From Meishania sp964351985 (GTDB taxonomy: Bacteria > Bacteroidota > Bacteroidia > Flavobacteriales > Flavobacteriaceae): DNA of 64,000 nt. The stretch spans positions 11,589-75,588 of the forward strand of contig CAYGPR010000015.1 in assembly GCA_964351985.1 (NCBI GenBank), in the 5' to 3' direction. Each line of letters starts with the position of its first letter. The stretch's first letter is position 1. The notes under the pieces are model-generated. The model was not told where the DNA came from. It was given only the letters and a program-made list of their open reading frames with translations, and ran no database searches. The position numbers were made by a program, and so were the translations under genes. This document shows positions 33,899-42,739 of the stretch, piece by piece.

Positions 33899-33948
33899 CT
33901 GCTTTAGCATTTTTTTCGAGGTTGCAATCAGTCAAATCCCTCCTCGTG
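33895..33948 (-). ncRNA. SAM-II-like riboswitch aptamer upstream of metK
   Basis: Minus strand: P1 CGAGG (33942-33946) pairs with CCTCG (33917-33921). The 20-base loop holds GATTTG and ATTGCAA; an A-rich linker leads to GCTAAA (33903-33908). The next strand CAGTTGA (33895-33901) pairs with TTGACTG in the loop (33929-33935), making an H-type pseudoknot. Order and words (GATTT, TTGCA, A-rich linker, GCTAAA, P2 strand) match the SAM-II class as I know it. No covariance search was possible. Confidence 0.75.
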
Positions 33949-33958
33949 TTTGAGAACG

Positions 33959-33988
33959 CAAAAATATGAAAATTGTTTTGGTAGCAAA
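33959..33988 (-). promoter_or_regulatory. metK promoter
   Basis: Minus strand TTTG, 18 bases, TATTTTTG: an exact Bacteroidota -33/-7 pair. Transcription should begin near 33952, only a few bases before the P1 stem, so the aptamer forms the extreme 5' end of the mRNA. Confidence 0.75.
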
Positions 33989-34206
33989 GACAATCTTATA
34001 AGTTTTGTTCAAAGCGGTAAAAAGTTCTTCGAAATGCACTTGTCTAAAAAGGAATATTTAGGTGCAAGGTCAAATTTGAGGTTACTATTTAAGAAGCACG
34101 AATATCTATTACGTATTTAACCTACTATTTTTTCCAAAACTCGATATACTTCGTATATTGTGCGCCATCCCTCAAAGGAAAACACCAACCATAAAATAGC
34201 GCAAAA
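33989..34206. other. divergent gap between metK promoter and nucleoside kinase; nothing further recognised
   Basis: AT-rich sequence without an open frame that looks coding and without palindromes I can support. A loose promoter-like word TATATTGTG near 34153-34161 could serve the plus-strand kinase gene. Confidence 0.4.
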
Positions 34207-34821
34207 ATGCATATTGCCGTTGCAGGAAACATTGGAGCCGGAAAGACCACTTTGACCAAATTATTGGCCAAACATTATAAATGGGAGGCCCACTTCGAAG
34301 ATGTGGTCGACAACCCCTATCTCGATGATTTTTATAATCAAATGGAAAGGTGGAGCTTCAACCTTCAAATCTATTTTCTTAACCATCGCTATCGACAAAT
34401 CTTAAAAATTAGGGAAAGCGGCAAGAACATCATTCAGGATCGTACTATTTATGAGGATGCCTTTATTTTTGCCCCCAACCTACATGCGATGGGACTCATG
34501 ACCAATCGTGACTTTACCAATTATTCCAGTCTTTTTGAACTTATGGAAAGTTTGGTGCAACCACCAGACCTGTTGATATATTTAAGAAGTTCAATACCAA
34601 ATCTGGTCAAGCAGATACACAAACGCGGAAGAGACTACGAAAATTCTATTTCTATTGATTACCTAAGCCGATTGAACGAACGTTATGAGGCATGGGTACA
34701 TGGTTATGAAAAGGGAAATCTTCTTGTTATTGATGTGGACAAACTAGATTTTGTTGACAATCCTGAGGATTTGGGCACGATCATCAATAAAATTGATGCA
34801 GAAATCAACGGGCTTTTCTAG
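34207..34821 (+). CDS. deoxynucleoside kinase
   Basis: 204 residues. Phosphorylates deoxynucleosides in salvage. P-loop GNIGAGKTTLTKLLA at residue 7, the DRTIYEDAF segment near 76 (DRS-type motif), and the lid arginines in KQIHKRGRDYEN near 138 match the dCK/dGK-like family. The conserved Glu in the FEDVVDNPYL segment contacts the sugar. Substrate preference (dA/dG versus dC/dT) is not readable. It is a single plus-strand gene divergent from metK and convergent with the App1 gene. Confidence 0.92.
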   Translation: MHIAVAGNIGAGKTTLTKLLAKHYKWEAHFEDVVDNPYLDDFYNQMERWSFNLQIYFLNHRYRQILKIRESGKNIIQDRTIYEDAFIFAPNLHAMGLMTNRDFTNYSSLFELMESLVQPPDLLIYLRSSIPNLVKQIHKRGRDYENSISIDYLSRLNERYEAWVHGYEKGNLLVIDVDKLDFVDNPEDLGTIINKIDAEINGLF

Positions 34822-34855
34822 GTCATTCATATCAAGGTAGCAGCTAAATTTTAAA

Positions 34856-35860
34856 TCAAAGCAGTCCTATTTGCTTGGCATGATCTCTAACCTGATTACT
34901 ATGCCTTGCAAAAATAACCGGAGTAACTTCAAATTCATCGAACAAGCTGCGAACCCTCTCCATTCTCGTTTTATGGCCAACATCCCTTAAATAAATAACC
35001 AATATACGATTCGGATATTCCTCGGCAATTTCCTTATAGATGTCGGCATCGTGTTCACCACTATCCCCTATCAGTATAAATTTCAGCTTTGGGTAGGTTT
35101 TTAGAATATTACGAACCTCATGTTGTTTATGAGGCTTTTCCGTATCGTGATTCTTTGTCAAGGCGGCCCTTAAGCTTCTCAATAAAATAGGGCCTTTGGG
35201 AAAATTGTTCTTTGTCAGGAAGAATTCTAGATAACGATATAGATTCCAAGGGCTGTTGCTAACATAGAATATAGGATTGGCAGCCTTCCCCGATTTCCCA
35301 CGATGCAGTTGGTGATAGAGCTCAGCCGCCCCTTTAAGGGGAGTTCGTTTGCCTACGTTCGAAAAAAAAGTGCGGAGAATGGCGCGCCATTTCAAAAAGG
35401 AGGCCACCCCGGTCCACAAAATGGTATCGTCGATGTCACTGATAATTCCATATTCGGCATTCTCATTCGGAATCATCATTTCGCCCGGAAAACGGTTTTC
35501 GTGTAGAATCTCCCTTTTTAACGAAAAATCAGAATATGAAATTTCATATTTCATCCAACCCTCCTCATTGATTAAGGGACAAAGGTTTTCGATTGGTAAA
35601 TCAACCAAATAATAGCCCTCATCATTGGTTTCACCTGTAACATCGCGACCATCAGCTAGTTTTATATTCAGGGGTGTATGCCTTATTTCATCGGCATCGA
35701 ATCGATGATAGGTATTACGAATCAATTTTAAAAGTCCCTTATCCGCCAAGTCGATTTCCTCGTCTTCCAGCGCCCTTCCCCTTATATACAAATGAGTTTT
35801 AGTGCCGTAGGTCTGAAAGGCAATAATCTGAAGTTTGTCTTTTTTACCGAATAATCCCAT
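34856..35860 (-). CDS. App1-family (DUF2183) phosphatase
   Basis: 334 residues. An N-terminal beta domain (about 1-130) is followed by the App1 catalytic domain, a HAD-like fold: IISDIDDTILWTG near 138 (DxDxT), YVSNSPWNLYRYL near 202 and LIGDSGEHDADIY near 264. Yeast App1 is a phosphatidate phosphatase; bacterial members are not well studied, so phospholipid dephosphorylation is an inference. No signal peptide. A single-gene unit convergent with the kinase gene. Confidence 0.87.
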   Translation of the reverse strand: MGLFGKKDKLQIIAFQTYGTKTHLYIRGRALEDEEIDLADKGLLKLIRNTYHRFDADEIRHTPLNIKLADGRDVTGETNDEGYYLVDLPIENLCPLINEEGWMKYEISYSDFSLKREILHENRFPGEMMIPNENAEYGIISDIDDTILWTGVASFLKWRAILRTFFSNVGKRTPLKGAAELYHQLHRGKSGKAANPIFYVSNSPWNLYRYLEFFLTKNNFPKGPILLRSLRAALTKNHDTEKPHKQHEVRNILKTYPKLKFILIGDSGEHDADIYKEIAEEYPNRILVIYLRDVGHKTRMERVRSLFDEFEVTPVIFARHSNQVRDHAKQIGLL

Positions 35861-36096
35861 GTTTCCAAATATAAAGAATCACGTTATGCTACAATGGTCT
35901 TTAAGCATCAAAAAATTGACCACACTAATTCATAAACGTACTTGGCTCGATCAAAGACGCTTTTCACTCATTCTTCATTTTAGGAGCATGATTTATGCAC
36001 TAGGTTTAGACGGTAAAACCACCTAAAGCTATCCGATTCCGTGCGCATGGAAATCAGTTGAACTTTAATTAATGTGAAACTCCAAAATATAAAAAG

Positions 36097-36801
36097 ATGG
36101 AACCAAAAAAGAATCCGAAAAAAGATTTGAACCGAAACCTAGGACTGTATTTTATAGCGGGACTCGCCCTTGTACTCTTGTTAACCTATGTGGCACTTGA
36201 GTGGAAAACGTATGATAAAAAAACCTATGATGTTGGGATGAATAATCCGGATATTGGTATCGAGGAAGAGATTCCACCTATAATTCTCCCAAATATCCCG
36301 CCTCCTCCGCCCCCTCCAGTAATGGTCGATAAAATTGAAATAATACCTGAAAATGATAAGAGAGAAGAAACTGTAATTGCCGTAACCGAAACTTTTCCTG
36401 ATGTACCAATTGCTATTGACAGTGTTATTGTGGACGAATTTGATGAAGATATACCGGTGCCTTTTTCAGTTATCGAAAATGTACCTGTCTTCCCTGGCTG
36501 CGAAAAAGAAACTGACAAAAAAGCTTGTTTTAATACTATGATTTTAAAACATGTTAAAAAAACGTTTCGTTACCCAGAAATTGCACAAGAAATGGGCATT
36601 CAAGGAAAGGTTTACATGAATTTTGTCATTCAAAAAGATGGAAGTATTGGAAACATTCGAATTATGAGAAGTCCGGATAAGAACTTGGGCGAAGAGGCCA
36701 CAAGAATCATTGACAAACTACCAAAAATGACTCCCGGAAAACAACGTGGCAAAGCCGTTCGAGTCCCCTTCAGTATTCCCATTACCTTTAAGCTGCAATA
36801 A
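36097..36801 (+). CDS. TonB-family energy transducer
   Basis: 234 residues. Cytoplasmic basic start (KKNPKKDLNRN), one transmembrane helix (about 16-35, LYFIAGLALVLLLTYVALEW), a periplasmic linker with a polyproline block (IPPPPPPPVMV near 66), and a TonB C-terminal domain from about residue 140: FRYPEIAQEMGIQGKVYMNF and then VRVPFSIPITFKL at the end. It should couple the proton-motive force to outer-membrane receptors. No exbB/exbD or receptor gene is adjacent, which is common among the many TonB paralogues of Bacteroidota. Confidence 0.92.
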   Translation: MEPKKNPKKDLNRNLGLYFIAGLALVLLLTYVALEWKTYDKKTYDVGMNNPDIGIEEEIPPIILPNIPPPPPPPVMVDKIEIIPENDKREETVIAVTETFPDVPIAIDSVIVDEFDEDIPVPFSVIENVPVFPGCEKETDKKACFNTMILKHVKKTFRYPEIAQEMGIQGKVYMNFVIQKDGSIGNIRIMRSPDKNLGEEATRIIDKLPKMTPGKQRGKAVRVPFSIPITFKLQ

Positions 36802-36814
36802 ATTCAAAACAAAA

Positions 36815-36845
36815 AAAGAGGCAAACTTTATAGGTTTGCCTCTTT
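36815..36845. terminator. bidirectional terminator between tonB and hppA
   Basis: A 12-bp perfect stem AAAGAGGCAAAC / GTTTGCCTCTTT with a 7-base loop, with A- and T-rich flanks on both sides, between two convergent genes. Confidence 0.9.
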
Positions 36846-36866
36846 CAATAGTATACTAATCGAAGG

Positions 36867-39251
36867 TCACTCTTTTATGACCTCCATTTTTTCAATGGTA
36901 ATTTCAGTCTCTTTGCCTTTTGAATCAATAGTAGCATTTTCGAATTCTTTCAATTGGGCCTCGACTTCGGCTTGAGTACCTTTAAAGATTTTTTCTTCAG
37001 TTACCTTTTCCCCGTTTATCACGGTAGAGTAAGCAATAGTTGCTTCTGCCAAATCGGTATTCTCGGCATTCATAGTCACGGTAATCGTTTTTTCCTCTTG
37101 ATTGATATCACCTGCCACTCCGGTTACACTCAAAGCGATACTTGGAGCGATGACCAATGCCACAACGGACATCAATTTCAATAGGATGTTCAATGAAGGC
37201 CCTGAAGTATCCTTGAACGGATCTCCAACGGTATCACCAACAACGGCTGCTTTATGTGCGTCACTACCTTTACGTCCATCAGATTCGATCATCTTCTTGG
37301 CATTGTCCCAGGCACCACCGGCATTCGATTGGAAAATCGCCATCAAAACTCCGGCAGAAGTAACTCCCGCCAATAGACCGCCCAACATTTCCGCACCGCC
37401 GATAAATCCGACGGCAACGGGTACGGCGATTGCCAATAGACCCGGCAATACCATTTCTTTGATCGATGCTTTTGTTGAGATATCGACACATTTGTCGTAT
37501 TCTGCATATCCATCAGCCTCATCAAAAATTCTTCGTTGTTCCGGAGTCGCTTTTGACATATCGGAATCAACAGCGCGCATCACCTCCAAGGCAGCTTTCA
37601 ATTGTGGGATATCCCTAAACTGACGACGTACTTCTTCGATCATGGCCATCGCGGCACGCCCAACAGCGTTCATCGATAGTGCAGAAAATACAAAAGGAAG
37701 CATGGCTCCGACCAAAAGTCCGGCCATAACAGTTGGCTTCGATACATCGATGGAAGTCACATTGGCAACTTTCATAAAGGCAGCAAATAATGCCAATGCC
37801 GTTAAAGCAGCAGAGGCAATCGCAAAACCTTTTCCGATCGCGGCAGTTGTATTTCCAACAGCATCCAATTTATCGGTGCGTTCACGAACCTCACTTGGCA
37901 ATTCGGCCATCTCGGCGATACCACCTGCGTTGTCAGAAATCGGTCCGTATGCATCAACTGCCAATTGTATTCCCGTATTGGCCAACATACCAACAGCGGC
38001 AATGGCGATGCCGTACAGTCCGGCAAAATGATGTGAAATCAAGATTGCGGCGGCAATCAATAAAATCGGAATCATAGTAGACATCATGCCCACTCCCAAA
38101 CCGGCAATTATGTTGGTAGCTGCACCAGTTTCAGATTGTCTAACAATGGAATTTACGGGCTTCGTACCTGTACCAGTATAATATTCGGTAATCTTTCCAA
38201 CACCAAGTCCTGCGACTAGACCCGCCAAGGTAGCAAAGAAGATTCCGTTTGCACCACTAGGTAATCCTTCAACCGTTTCAGGAATTAAAGCGTGAATAAT
38301 AAAATAAGAAGCAACGACCATCAATAGGGCAGAGCCAAATTCGCCAATATTCAAAGCTGTTTGCGGATTACCGCCATCTTTGACTTTTACAAAGAAAGTA
38401 CCGATGATGGACATTATAATACCGACCGCGGCCAAGACCAATGGAAGATAAACAGCGCCCAATCCAGCAAAATCAGGAGTAATGATGAAAGCACCCAAAA
38501 CCATGGTACCGATTATAGAACCAACATATGATTCAAAAAGGTCGGCCCCCATACCTGCAACGTCACCTACATTATCACCAACGTTATCAGCAATGGTAGC
38601 AGGATTCAAAGGATGGTCTTCAGGAATACCTGCTTCAACCTTTCCTACTAAATCCGCCCCGACATCCGCAGCTTTCGTATAAATACCTCCGCCTACACGG
38701 GCGAACAGGGCGATAGAAGAAGCCCCCAAAGAAAATCCGGAAAGTACGTTAAGTACCAAACCTAAGTTATCGGCACCGGGCCATATTTCTTGATAAGCCC
38801 AAAACAGACTACTAAGACCCAAAACACCCAATCCAACAACGCCTAATCCCATTACGGCACCGCCAGCAAAAGCTACTTCAAGGGCCTTGCCCAATGAAGT
38901 ACGAGCGGCTTGTGTCGTTCTTACGTTCGCTTTAGTAGCAACACGCATACCGATAAATCCGGCCAATGCCGAACATATCGCACCTACAATAAACGAAACG
39001 GCCACCATCCCGTTTGAACCGATCTCGTTGCTCCCTTTGAAGTATAAAAGAACCGCTACGGCAATAACAAAGATGGATAGAATTTTATATTCAGCCTTCA
39101 AGAAAGACATGGCACCATCGGCGATATTCTTTGCGATTCGCGCCATCTTGGCATCCCCTACTTCTTGTTTGGAGACCCACATATTCTTGATGAAAACAAA
39201 GGCAAGGGCAACTAGCCCAAATACCGGTAAGAACTTCACTATTAATTCCAT
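36867..39251 (-). CDS. hppA: membrane-bound pyrophosphatase (ion pump), K+-dependent type
   Basis: 794 residues, about 16 transmembrane helices. It hydrolyses pyrophosphate and pumps Na+ or H+. Signature segments: GGGIYTKAADVGADLVGKVE near 187, DNVGDNVGDVAGMGADLFES near 222 and DTVGDPFKDTSGPSLN near 680. At the K+-determinant position the sequence is GNTTAA (near 464) with Ala, not Lys, which marks the K+-dependent group; Na+ versus H+ is not decided. Odd point: after the last helix there is a C-terminal tail of about 80 residues (INQEEKTITVTMNAENTDL and on) that looks like a small soluble beta-rich domain, absent from the classic enzyme. Confidence 0.95.
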   Translation of the reverse strand: MELIVKFLPVFGLVALAFVFIKNMWVSKQEVGDAKMARIAKNIADGAMSFLKAEYKILSIFVIAVAVLLYFKGSNEIGSNGMVAVSFIVGAICSALAGFIGMRVATKANVRTTQAARTSLGKALEVAFAGGAVMGLGVVGLGVLGLSSLFWAYQEIWPGADNLGLVLNVLSGFSLGASSIALFARVGGGIYTKAADVGADLVGKVEAGIPEDHPLNPATIADNVGDNVGDVAGMGADLFESYVGSIIGTMVLGAFIITPDFAGLGAVYLPLVLAAVGIIMSIIGTFFVKVKDGGNPQTALNIGEFGSALLMVVASYFIIHALIPETVEGLPSGANGIFFATLAGLVAGLGVGKITEYYTGTGTKPVNSIVRQSETGAATNIIAGLGVGMMSTMIPILLIAAAILISHHFAGLYGIAIAAVGMLANTGIQLAVDAYGPISDNAGGIAEMAELPSEVRERTDKLDAVGNTTAAIGKGFAIASAALTALALFAAFMKVANVTSIDVSKPTVMAGLLVGAMLPFVFSALSMNAVGRAAMAMIEEVRRQFRDIPQLKAALEVMRAVDSDMSKATPEQRRIFDEADGYAEYDKCVDISTKASIKEMVLPGLLAIAVPVAVGFIGGAEMLGGLLAGVTSAGVLMAIFQSNAGGAWDNAKKMIESDGRKGSDAHKAAVVGDTVGDPFKDTSGPSLNILLKLMSVVALVIAPSIALSVTGVAGDINQEEKTITVTMNAENTDLAEATIAYSTVINGEKVTEEKIFKGTQAEVEAQLKEFENATIDSKGKETEITIEKMEVIKE

Positions 39252-39283
39252 TCGATTAGTTGTTTATTAGTTTAAATTGGGCG

Positions 39284-39291
39284 CAAAAATA
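39284..39291 (-). promoter_or_regulatory. -7 promoter element of hppA
   Basis: Minus strand TATTTTTG, exact match to TAnnTTTG, 33 bases upstream of the hppA start. Confidence 0.55.
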
Positions 39292-39384
39292 GTAAAAAAC
39301 TTCATTTACACCTACATTGATGACGTCTAATAATCATATTACCATGGTTCGGCCTTTACCCTGATGCATACTTTCTTAAACGTA

Positions 39385-39415
39385 AAAAAGCAACACATTC
39401 AAGGTGTTGCTTTTT
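39385..39415 (-). terminator. intrinsic terminator downstream of ppa
   Basis: AAAAAGCAACAC / GTGTTGCTTTTT, a 12-bp stem with a 7-base loop, placed 22 bases after the ppa stop. Ends in T-runs on both strands. Confidence 0.88.
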
Positions 39416-39437
39416 CAAAACTATACTTGAATTCTTT

Positions 39438-39965
39438 TTATTTAATACTTACCTCTTCCGTAGGCACATCACTTTTATTGAATCTTCTAACGCATTTCGC
39501 CACGATTTCTTTTGCTTCGAGCACATCGCCCCATCCGCCAACATCGACTTTCTTCTTTTCCAAATCTTTATAAACTTTAAAAAAATGCTCGATTTCTTTT
39601 AATAAATGAGGATTAAGGTCACTTAAATCGCCCAATTTATCGCTATTTGGATCAGATACGGGCACACAGATTACTTTTTCATCCGGGCCTTTTTCATCGG
39701 CCATGTGGAAAACTCCGATCGGTTTTACTTCCATAACACATCCGGGAAAGGTAGGTTCTGTTACTAATACCAGAACATCCAACGGATCGCCATCCAAAGC
39801 CAAACTTTCTGGTAGAAAACCATAGTCGGCGGGATACATCATAGAGGAAAAAATCATACGGTCATATCGGATTTTCTTCAACTCAAAATCATATTCATAT
39901 TTATTTCTGCTTCCTTTAGGGATTTCTATTAAAACATCGAACGATTTAACTTCATCTGCACTCAT
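39438..39965 (-). CDS. ppa: inorganic pyrophosphatase, family I
   Basis: 175 residues from the ATG at 39965 (the frame is open to 40046, but the family length of about 175 and the promoter at 39987 support the later start). Hydrolyses pyrophosphate in the cytosol. Signature: the acidic cluster DGDPLDVLVL near 70 with the metal-binding Asp residues, preceded by YPADYGF. A separate transcription unit next to the membrane pyrophosphatase gene, so both ways of disposing of pyrophosphate are encoded side by side. Confidence 0.96.
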   Translation of the reverse strand: MSADEVKSFDVLIEIPKGSRNKYEYDFELKKIRYDRMIFSSMMYPADYGFLPESLALDGDPLDVLVLVTEPTFPGCVMEVKPIGVFHMADEKGPDEKVICVPVSDPNSDKLGDLSDLNPHLLKEIEHFFKVYKDLEKKKVDVGGWGDVLEAKEIVAKCVRRFNKSDVPTEEVSIK

Positions 39966-39986
39966 AACTTTTATATTTAGGGATTG

Positions 39987-39994
39987 CAAATGTA
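39987..39994 (-). promoter_or_regulatory. -7 promoter element of ppa
   Basis: Minus strand TACATTTG, an exact match to TAnnTTTG, 22 bases upstream of the chosen start. Confidence 0.55.
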
Positions 39995-40075
39995 CTTGTA
40001 TTATTGGATTCGATAGCCTCGAATCGATAAATTGAAAGATTATCAAGTTTGGATGCAGATTCTTGTCTTCGAGTA

Positions 40076-40126
40076 AAGATTCTCACCGGAGTTTACCCTG
40101 AGCGGAGCCGAAGGGCGGGAATGACA
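40076..40126. repeat. REP-like repeat with CTGAGCGGAGCCGAA
   Basis: Contains CCCTGAGCGGAGCCGAAGGG and ends GGAATGAC. The 15-base word at 40098-40112 is the inverse of that at 23938-23952. It lies in the gap between the DUF5686 gene's stop and the ppa promoter. Confidence 0.65.
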
Positions 40127-40137
40127 AATAAAAATTA

Positions 40138-42633
40138 TTAAAACGAAAATCCAAAAGAACCAGTTATACTAAACGGTCGGGCCTCGGGAGTATCTAAATA
40201 GTTACCCCTGAAGTTGAAATCGATTCGGAAAATCTTAAAAATATTTCCCACCCCAATTGAATATTCATAATAAATTTTATCACTTGGCGCCTGCAACGGA
40301 ATATTTGTCGGAGCGCTTAACGCGATATTCTCATCAGATAGTTCGCCCCAGACACCTCGCAATCCAATGATTTCTCGTAAATCGAGTTTTCGAAGTAACG
40401 GGATCCTAGAAAATAATCGTCCGTTGAAGTTATGCTCCAAGTGAACAGCGGTGTACGTATCGGTTACGAACTCATAAAAATCGAGATTCGGAAAGGTATT
40501 GTAGAGCGAGAACAGAGTCTGGTTTCCAGGGATTACGTTCAAAAGTCCTAAAGGTACCTCCCCAAAGGTCTTGCCCAATTCCACCGTGCTCAGCAACCGC
40601 CCAAAACCACCCAATTGCCAAGGTTGACTGTACGAAAACTGAAGTTTGCTATAGTTGAAATCACTCTGTAGAAAGCCATCGAATCCACGGGTATAGTTCA
40701 ATAAAAGTGTACTGTAGTCATCATTGATATCATAGCGTTCGACCCCAAAACCGATGACTTTTTTACCTGGGGTATAAATTAATTGGGTATTAATATCGAA
40801 TTGTTTGATTTCGGAAGAGATACCGGTCGGGGAATCTAGATCTACATAGTCCAAACTAAAAGCATCGGGCAATGCCGAACTCAGGGTTCGGAACGAACTG
40901 CCAAAACGAACCCTGAAATTGGTCAGCGGTTCCATCTCTATATTAAAGGTACTGAGGTTGATGTTCGTCAAACGATTGTTGGCCCCTACCGTCAAAATGG
41001 AAGAAGAGGCAATGCTCCGACCTAAAACATCATTGGTCGCCGTAAGGTTCAGCCCCAATTGTTCAATATCGCGCCGATTTCCACCGGACAAGATCAATCG
41101 TGTTTTTTGATCGACCAACCATTTGCCCGAAATACCGTATTTGCCTTTGTTATCCTTAAAACCATAGGCCATATACCCCTCTATTCGCCAGGGGTCGTTC
41201 TGACCGAAATAGGTGCGTAGACCACCTCGTAAACGGATTCCCTCGGCATCGTTATAACCAAAAACACTGTATACATCACCGATATCGATGTTCCATTTGT
41301 CCACTTCGATATAACCCGAACCCAGAATACTGATAATGTTGTAATATGATTTGAACTTGGGCACCGTCTTGAGAGTATCGAGCAGTTGATAGACCCCTTT
41401 TTCATCTTTGTTCAGGGCTTCCAATCGGTTATTGCCCCAAAAGGTGCTATCACGGTTCATGACCATCGGGTCAAAAGCGTTACGCTCGGCACGATAAAAA
41501 TCTTTAGGTTTTTTCAAATCGAATTCGTGTCGATCATATACCGTGGTGCGTTTCCCGTAAATTCCCCTTGATTCTTCTTTTTTCGCATAACTGAAATCGG
41601 TCAGCATATAATCTCGCTTCAATAGGAAAACCGAGTCGTTCAGCACCTCGAAATCTTGTTCGATATATACTTCCTTGACCCAGTTCAGGTTAGCACTTTT
41701 GGTAACTTCAAGATTGATGTTCTTAATCGCATAGGTAGAATCGTTGACCCAAAAATCACCTTTGAACGTCAGTTCGTTTTTACGCCGCGGATAATAGACA
41801 ATATTGTAGCACCACTTGTTATCGATAAAGGCACTGTCGCGAAGGGCATAGTTGTAAACATCGATTCCGGTTCGTGATAGTGGGCTCGTAAAGCTCTTGT
41901 CGAAAAATTTGATGTAATTGTTGTACACATCATATTCGGCGTACATATCTTGTATAAAAGCGGTAATGGCCTGATTGTTCTCAAACCCGGAGTTCTTGCT
42001 ACCGAGCACATCTTCTTTTTCCTCCCCTAAAACATTATCTCCATACACTTTGGAAAACTTCTCGTTCAGGAAAATAGGCAGATAGGTCTTTCCAGTAATT
42101 CGGGAAGTATCCAAATCTTGAAACACGAATTCAAGTCCTTTAAAAATCTTGCTTTTTATCACCGAACTATCGATGGTATTCAAGTCAAATTCTACTTTTT
42201 CGTACTTATCGTATTTGTATTGGTCGAACATCCGCAGACCGTTTCTACGTTTTTTCTCCCATATCTTTCGTAGAATATCGATTGCGGGATTGTTCTTTTT
42301 GGACTGCTTACCCGCGATCAAGATAACTTCCTTCAGTTCTTCGGTCGCTTCCTTCAACTGAATGTTCATCTCGTAGTTGACCTTTGATGTCAAAGGAATC
42401 TCAAGATCTGAAAAGCCGATAAAGGAGACTACAAGTGTATCGTAGGTAACATCCGATTCCATATAAAACCGGCCGTTATCATTGGTAATGGTACCCTCCA
42501 CGGAATTTTTAAAAAGGATGTTGGCAAACGACACTGGCTCTCCGCCTTCATCGGTCACAATACCACCCACTTTGGTTTGGGCCTGCACCAAAAAAGCAAA
42601 AAATAGAAAAACGGGAAAGAAAAATTTGTTCAT
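40138..42633 (-). CDS. DUF5686 outer-membrane protein with carboxypeptidase-regulatory-like domain
   Basis: About 831 residues from the ATG at 42633. Signal peptide MNKFFFPVFLFFAFLVQAQ is followed by a CarboxypepD_reg-like domain (about 22-105, VGGIVTDEGGEPVSFANILF), as in TonB-dependent receptors, then a long DUF5686 region with repeated aromatic beta strands and a C-terminal Phe (SFGFSF), consistent with an outer-membrane barrel. It lacks a TonB plug domain, so it is not a SusC-type receptor. Function is unknown. The frame runs open to 42678, but that upstream part overlaps a terminator hairpin, which supports the later start. Confidence 0.87.
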   Translation of the reverse strand: MNKFFFPVFLFFAFLVQAQTKVGGIVTDEGGEPVSFANILFKNSVEGTITNDNGRFYMESDVTYDTLVVSFIGFSDLEIPLTSKVNYEMNIQLKEATEELKEVILIAGKQSKKNNPAIDILRKIWEKKRRNGLRMFDQYKYDKYEKVEFDLNTIDSSVIKSKIFKGLEFVFQDLDTSRITGKTYLPIFLNEKFSKVYGDNVLGEEKEDVLGSKNSGFENNQAITAFIQDMYAEYDVYNNYIKFFDKSFTSPLSRTGIDVYNYALRDSAFIDNKWCYNIVYYPRRKNELTFKGDFWVNDSTYAIKNINLEVTKSANLNWVKEVYIEQDFEVLNDSVFLLKRDYMLTDFSYAKKEESRGIYGKRTTVYDRHEFDLKKPKDFYRAERNAFDPMVMNRDSTFWGNNRLEALNKDEKGVYQLLDTLKTVPKFKSYYNIISILGSGYIEVDKWNIDIGDVYSVFGYNDAEGIRLRGGLRTYFGQNDPWRIEGYMAYGFKDNKGKYGISGKWLVDQKTRLILSGGNRRDIEQLGLNLTATNDVLGRSIASSSILTVGANNRLTNINLSTFNIEMEPLTNFRVRFGSSFRTLSSALPDAFSLDYVDLDSPTGISSEIKQFDINTQLIYTPGKKVIGFGVERYDINDDYSTLLLNYTRGFDGFLQSDFNYSKLQFSYSQPWQLGGFGRLLSTVELGKTFGEVPLGLLNVIPGNQTLFSLYNTFPNLDFYEFVTDTYTAVHLEHNFNGRLFSRIPLLRKLDLREIIGLRGVWGELSDENIALSAPTNIPLQAPSDKIYYEYSIGVGNIFKIFRIDFNFRGNYLDTPEARPFSITGSFGFSF

Positions 42634-42678
42634 CAAAATTGGATGTTCTCGATATGGTTTTAGCAAATAGCGTACCAT

Positions 42679-42713
42679 AAAAAATGCTTCGCCGAACGTT
42701 GGTCAGCGAAGCG
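42679..42713 (-). terminator. terminator after pdhB
   Basis: Minus strand GCTTCGC, 13-base loop, GCGAAGC, then ATTTTTTATGG: a 7-bp stem followed by a U-run, 27 bases after the pdhB stop. Confidence 0.75.
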
Positions 42714-42739
42714 AATGTAGCCTTACAAATTCGTTAACC

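Noticed and set aside
34021..34206. a tRNA or second riboswitch in the metK-kinase gap
   Set aside because: No cloverleaf arms, TTC-loop word or conserved aptamer blocks were found on either strand.
35861..36096. possible gene in the gap before tonB (63-residue frame)
   Set aside because: The frame starts inside the App1 gene on the other strand and has no recognisable protein features.
37102..38031. two long plus-strand open frames within hppA
   Set aside because: Both are Ala/Ser/Thr/Pro-rich reverse readings of transmembrane-helix codons of hppA.
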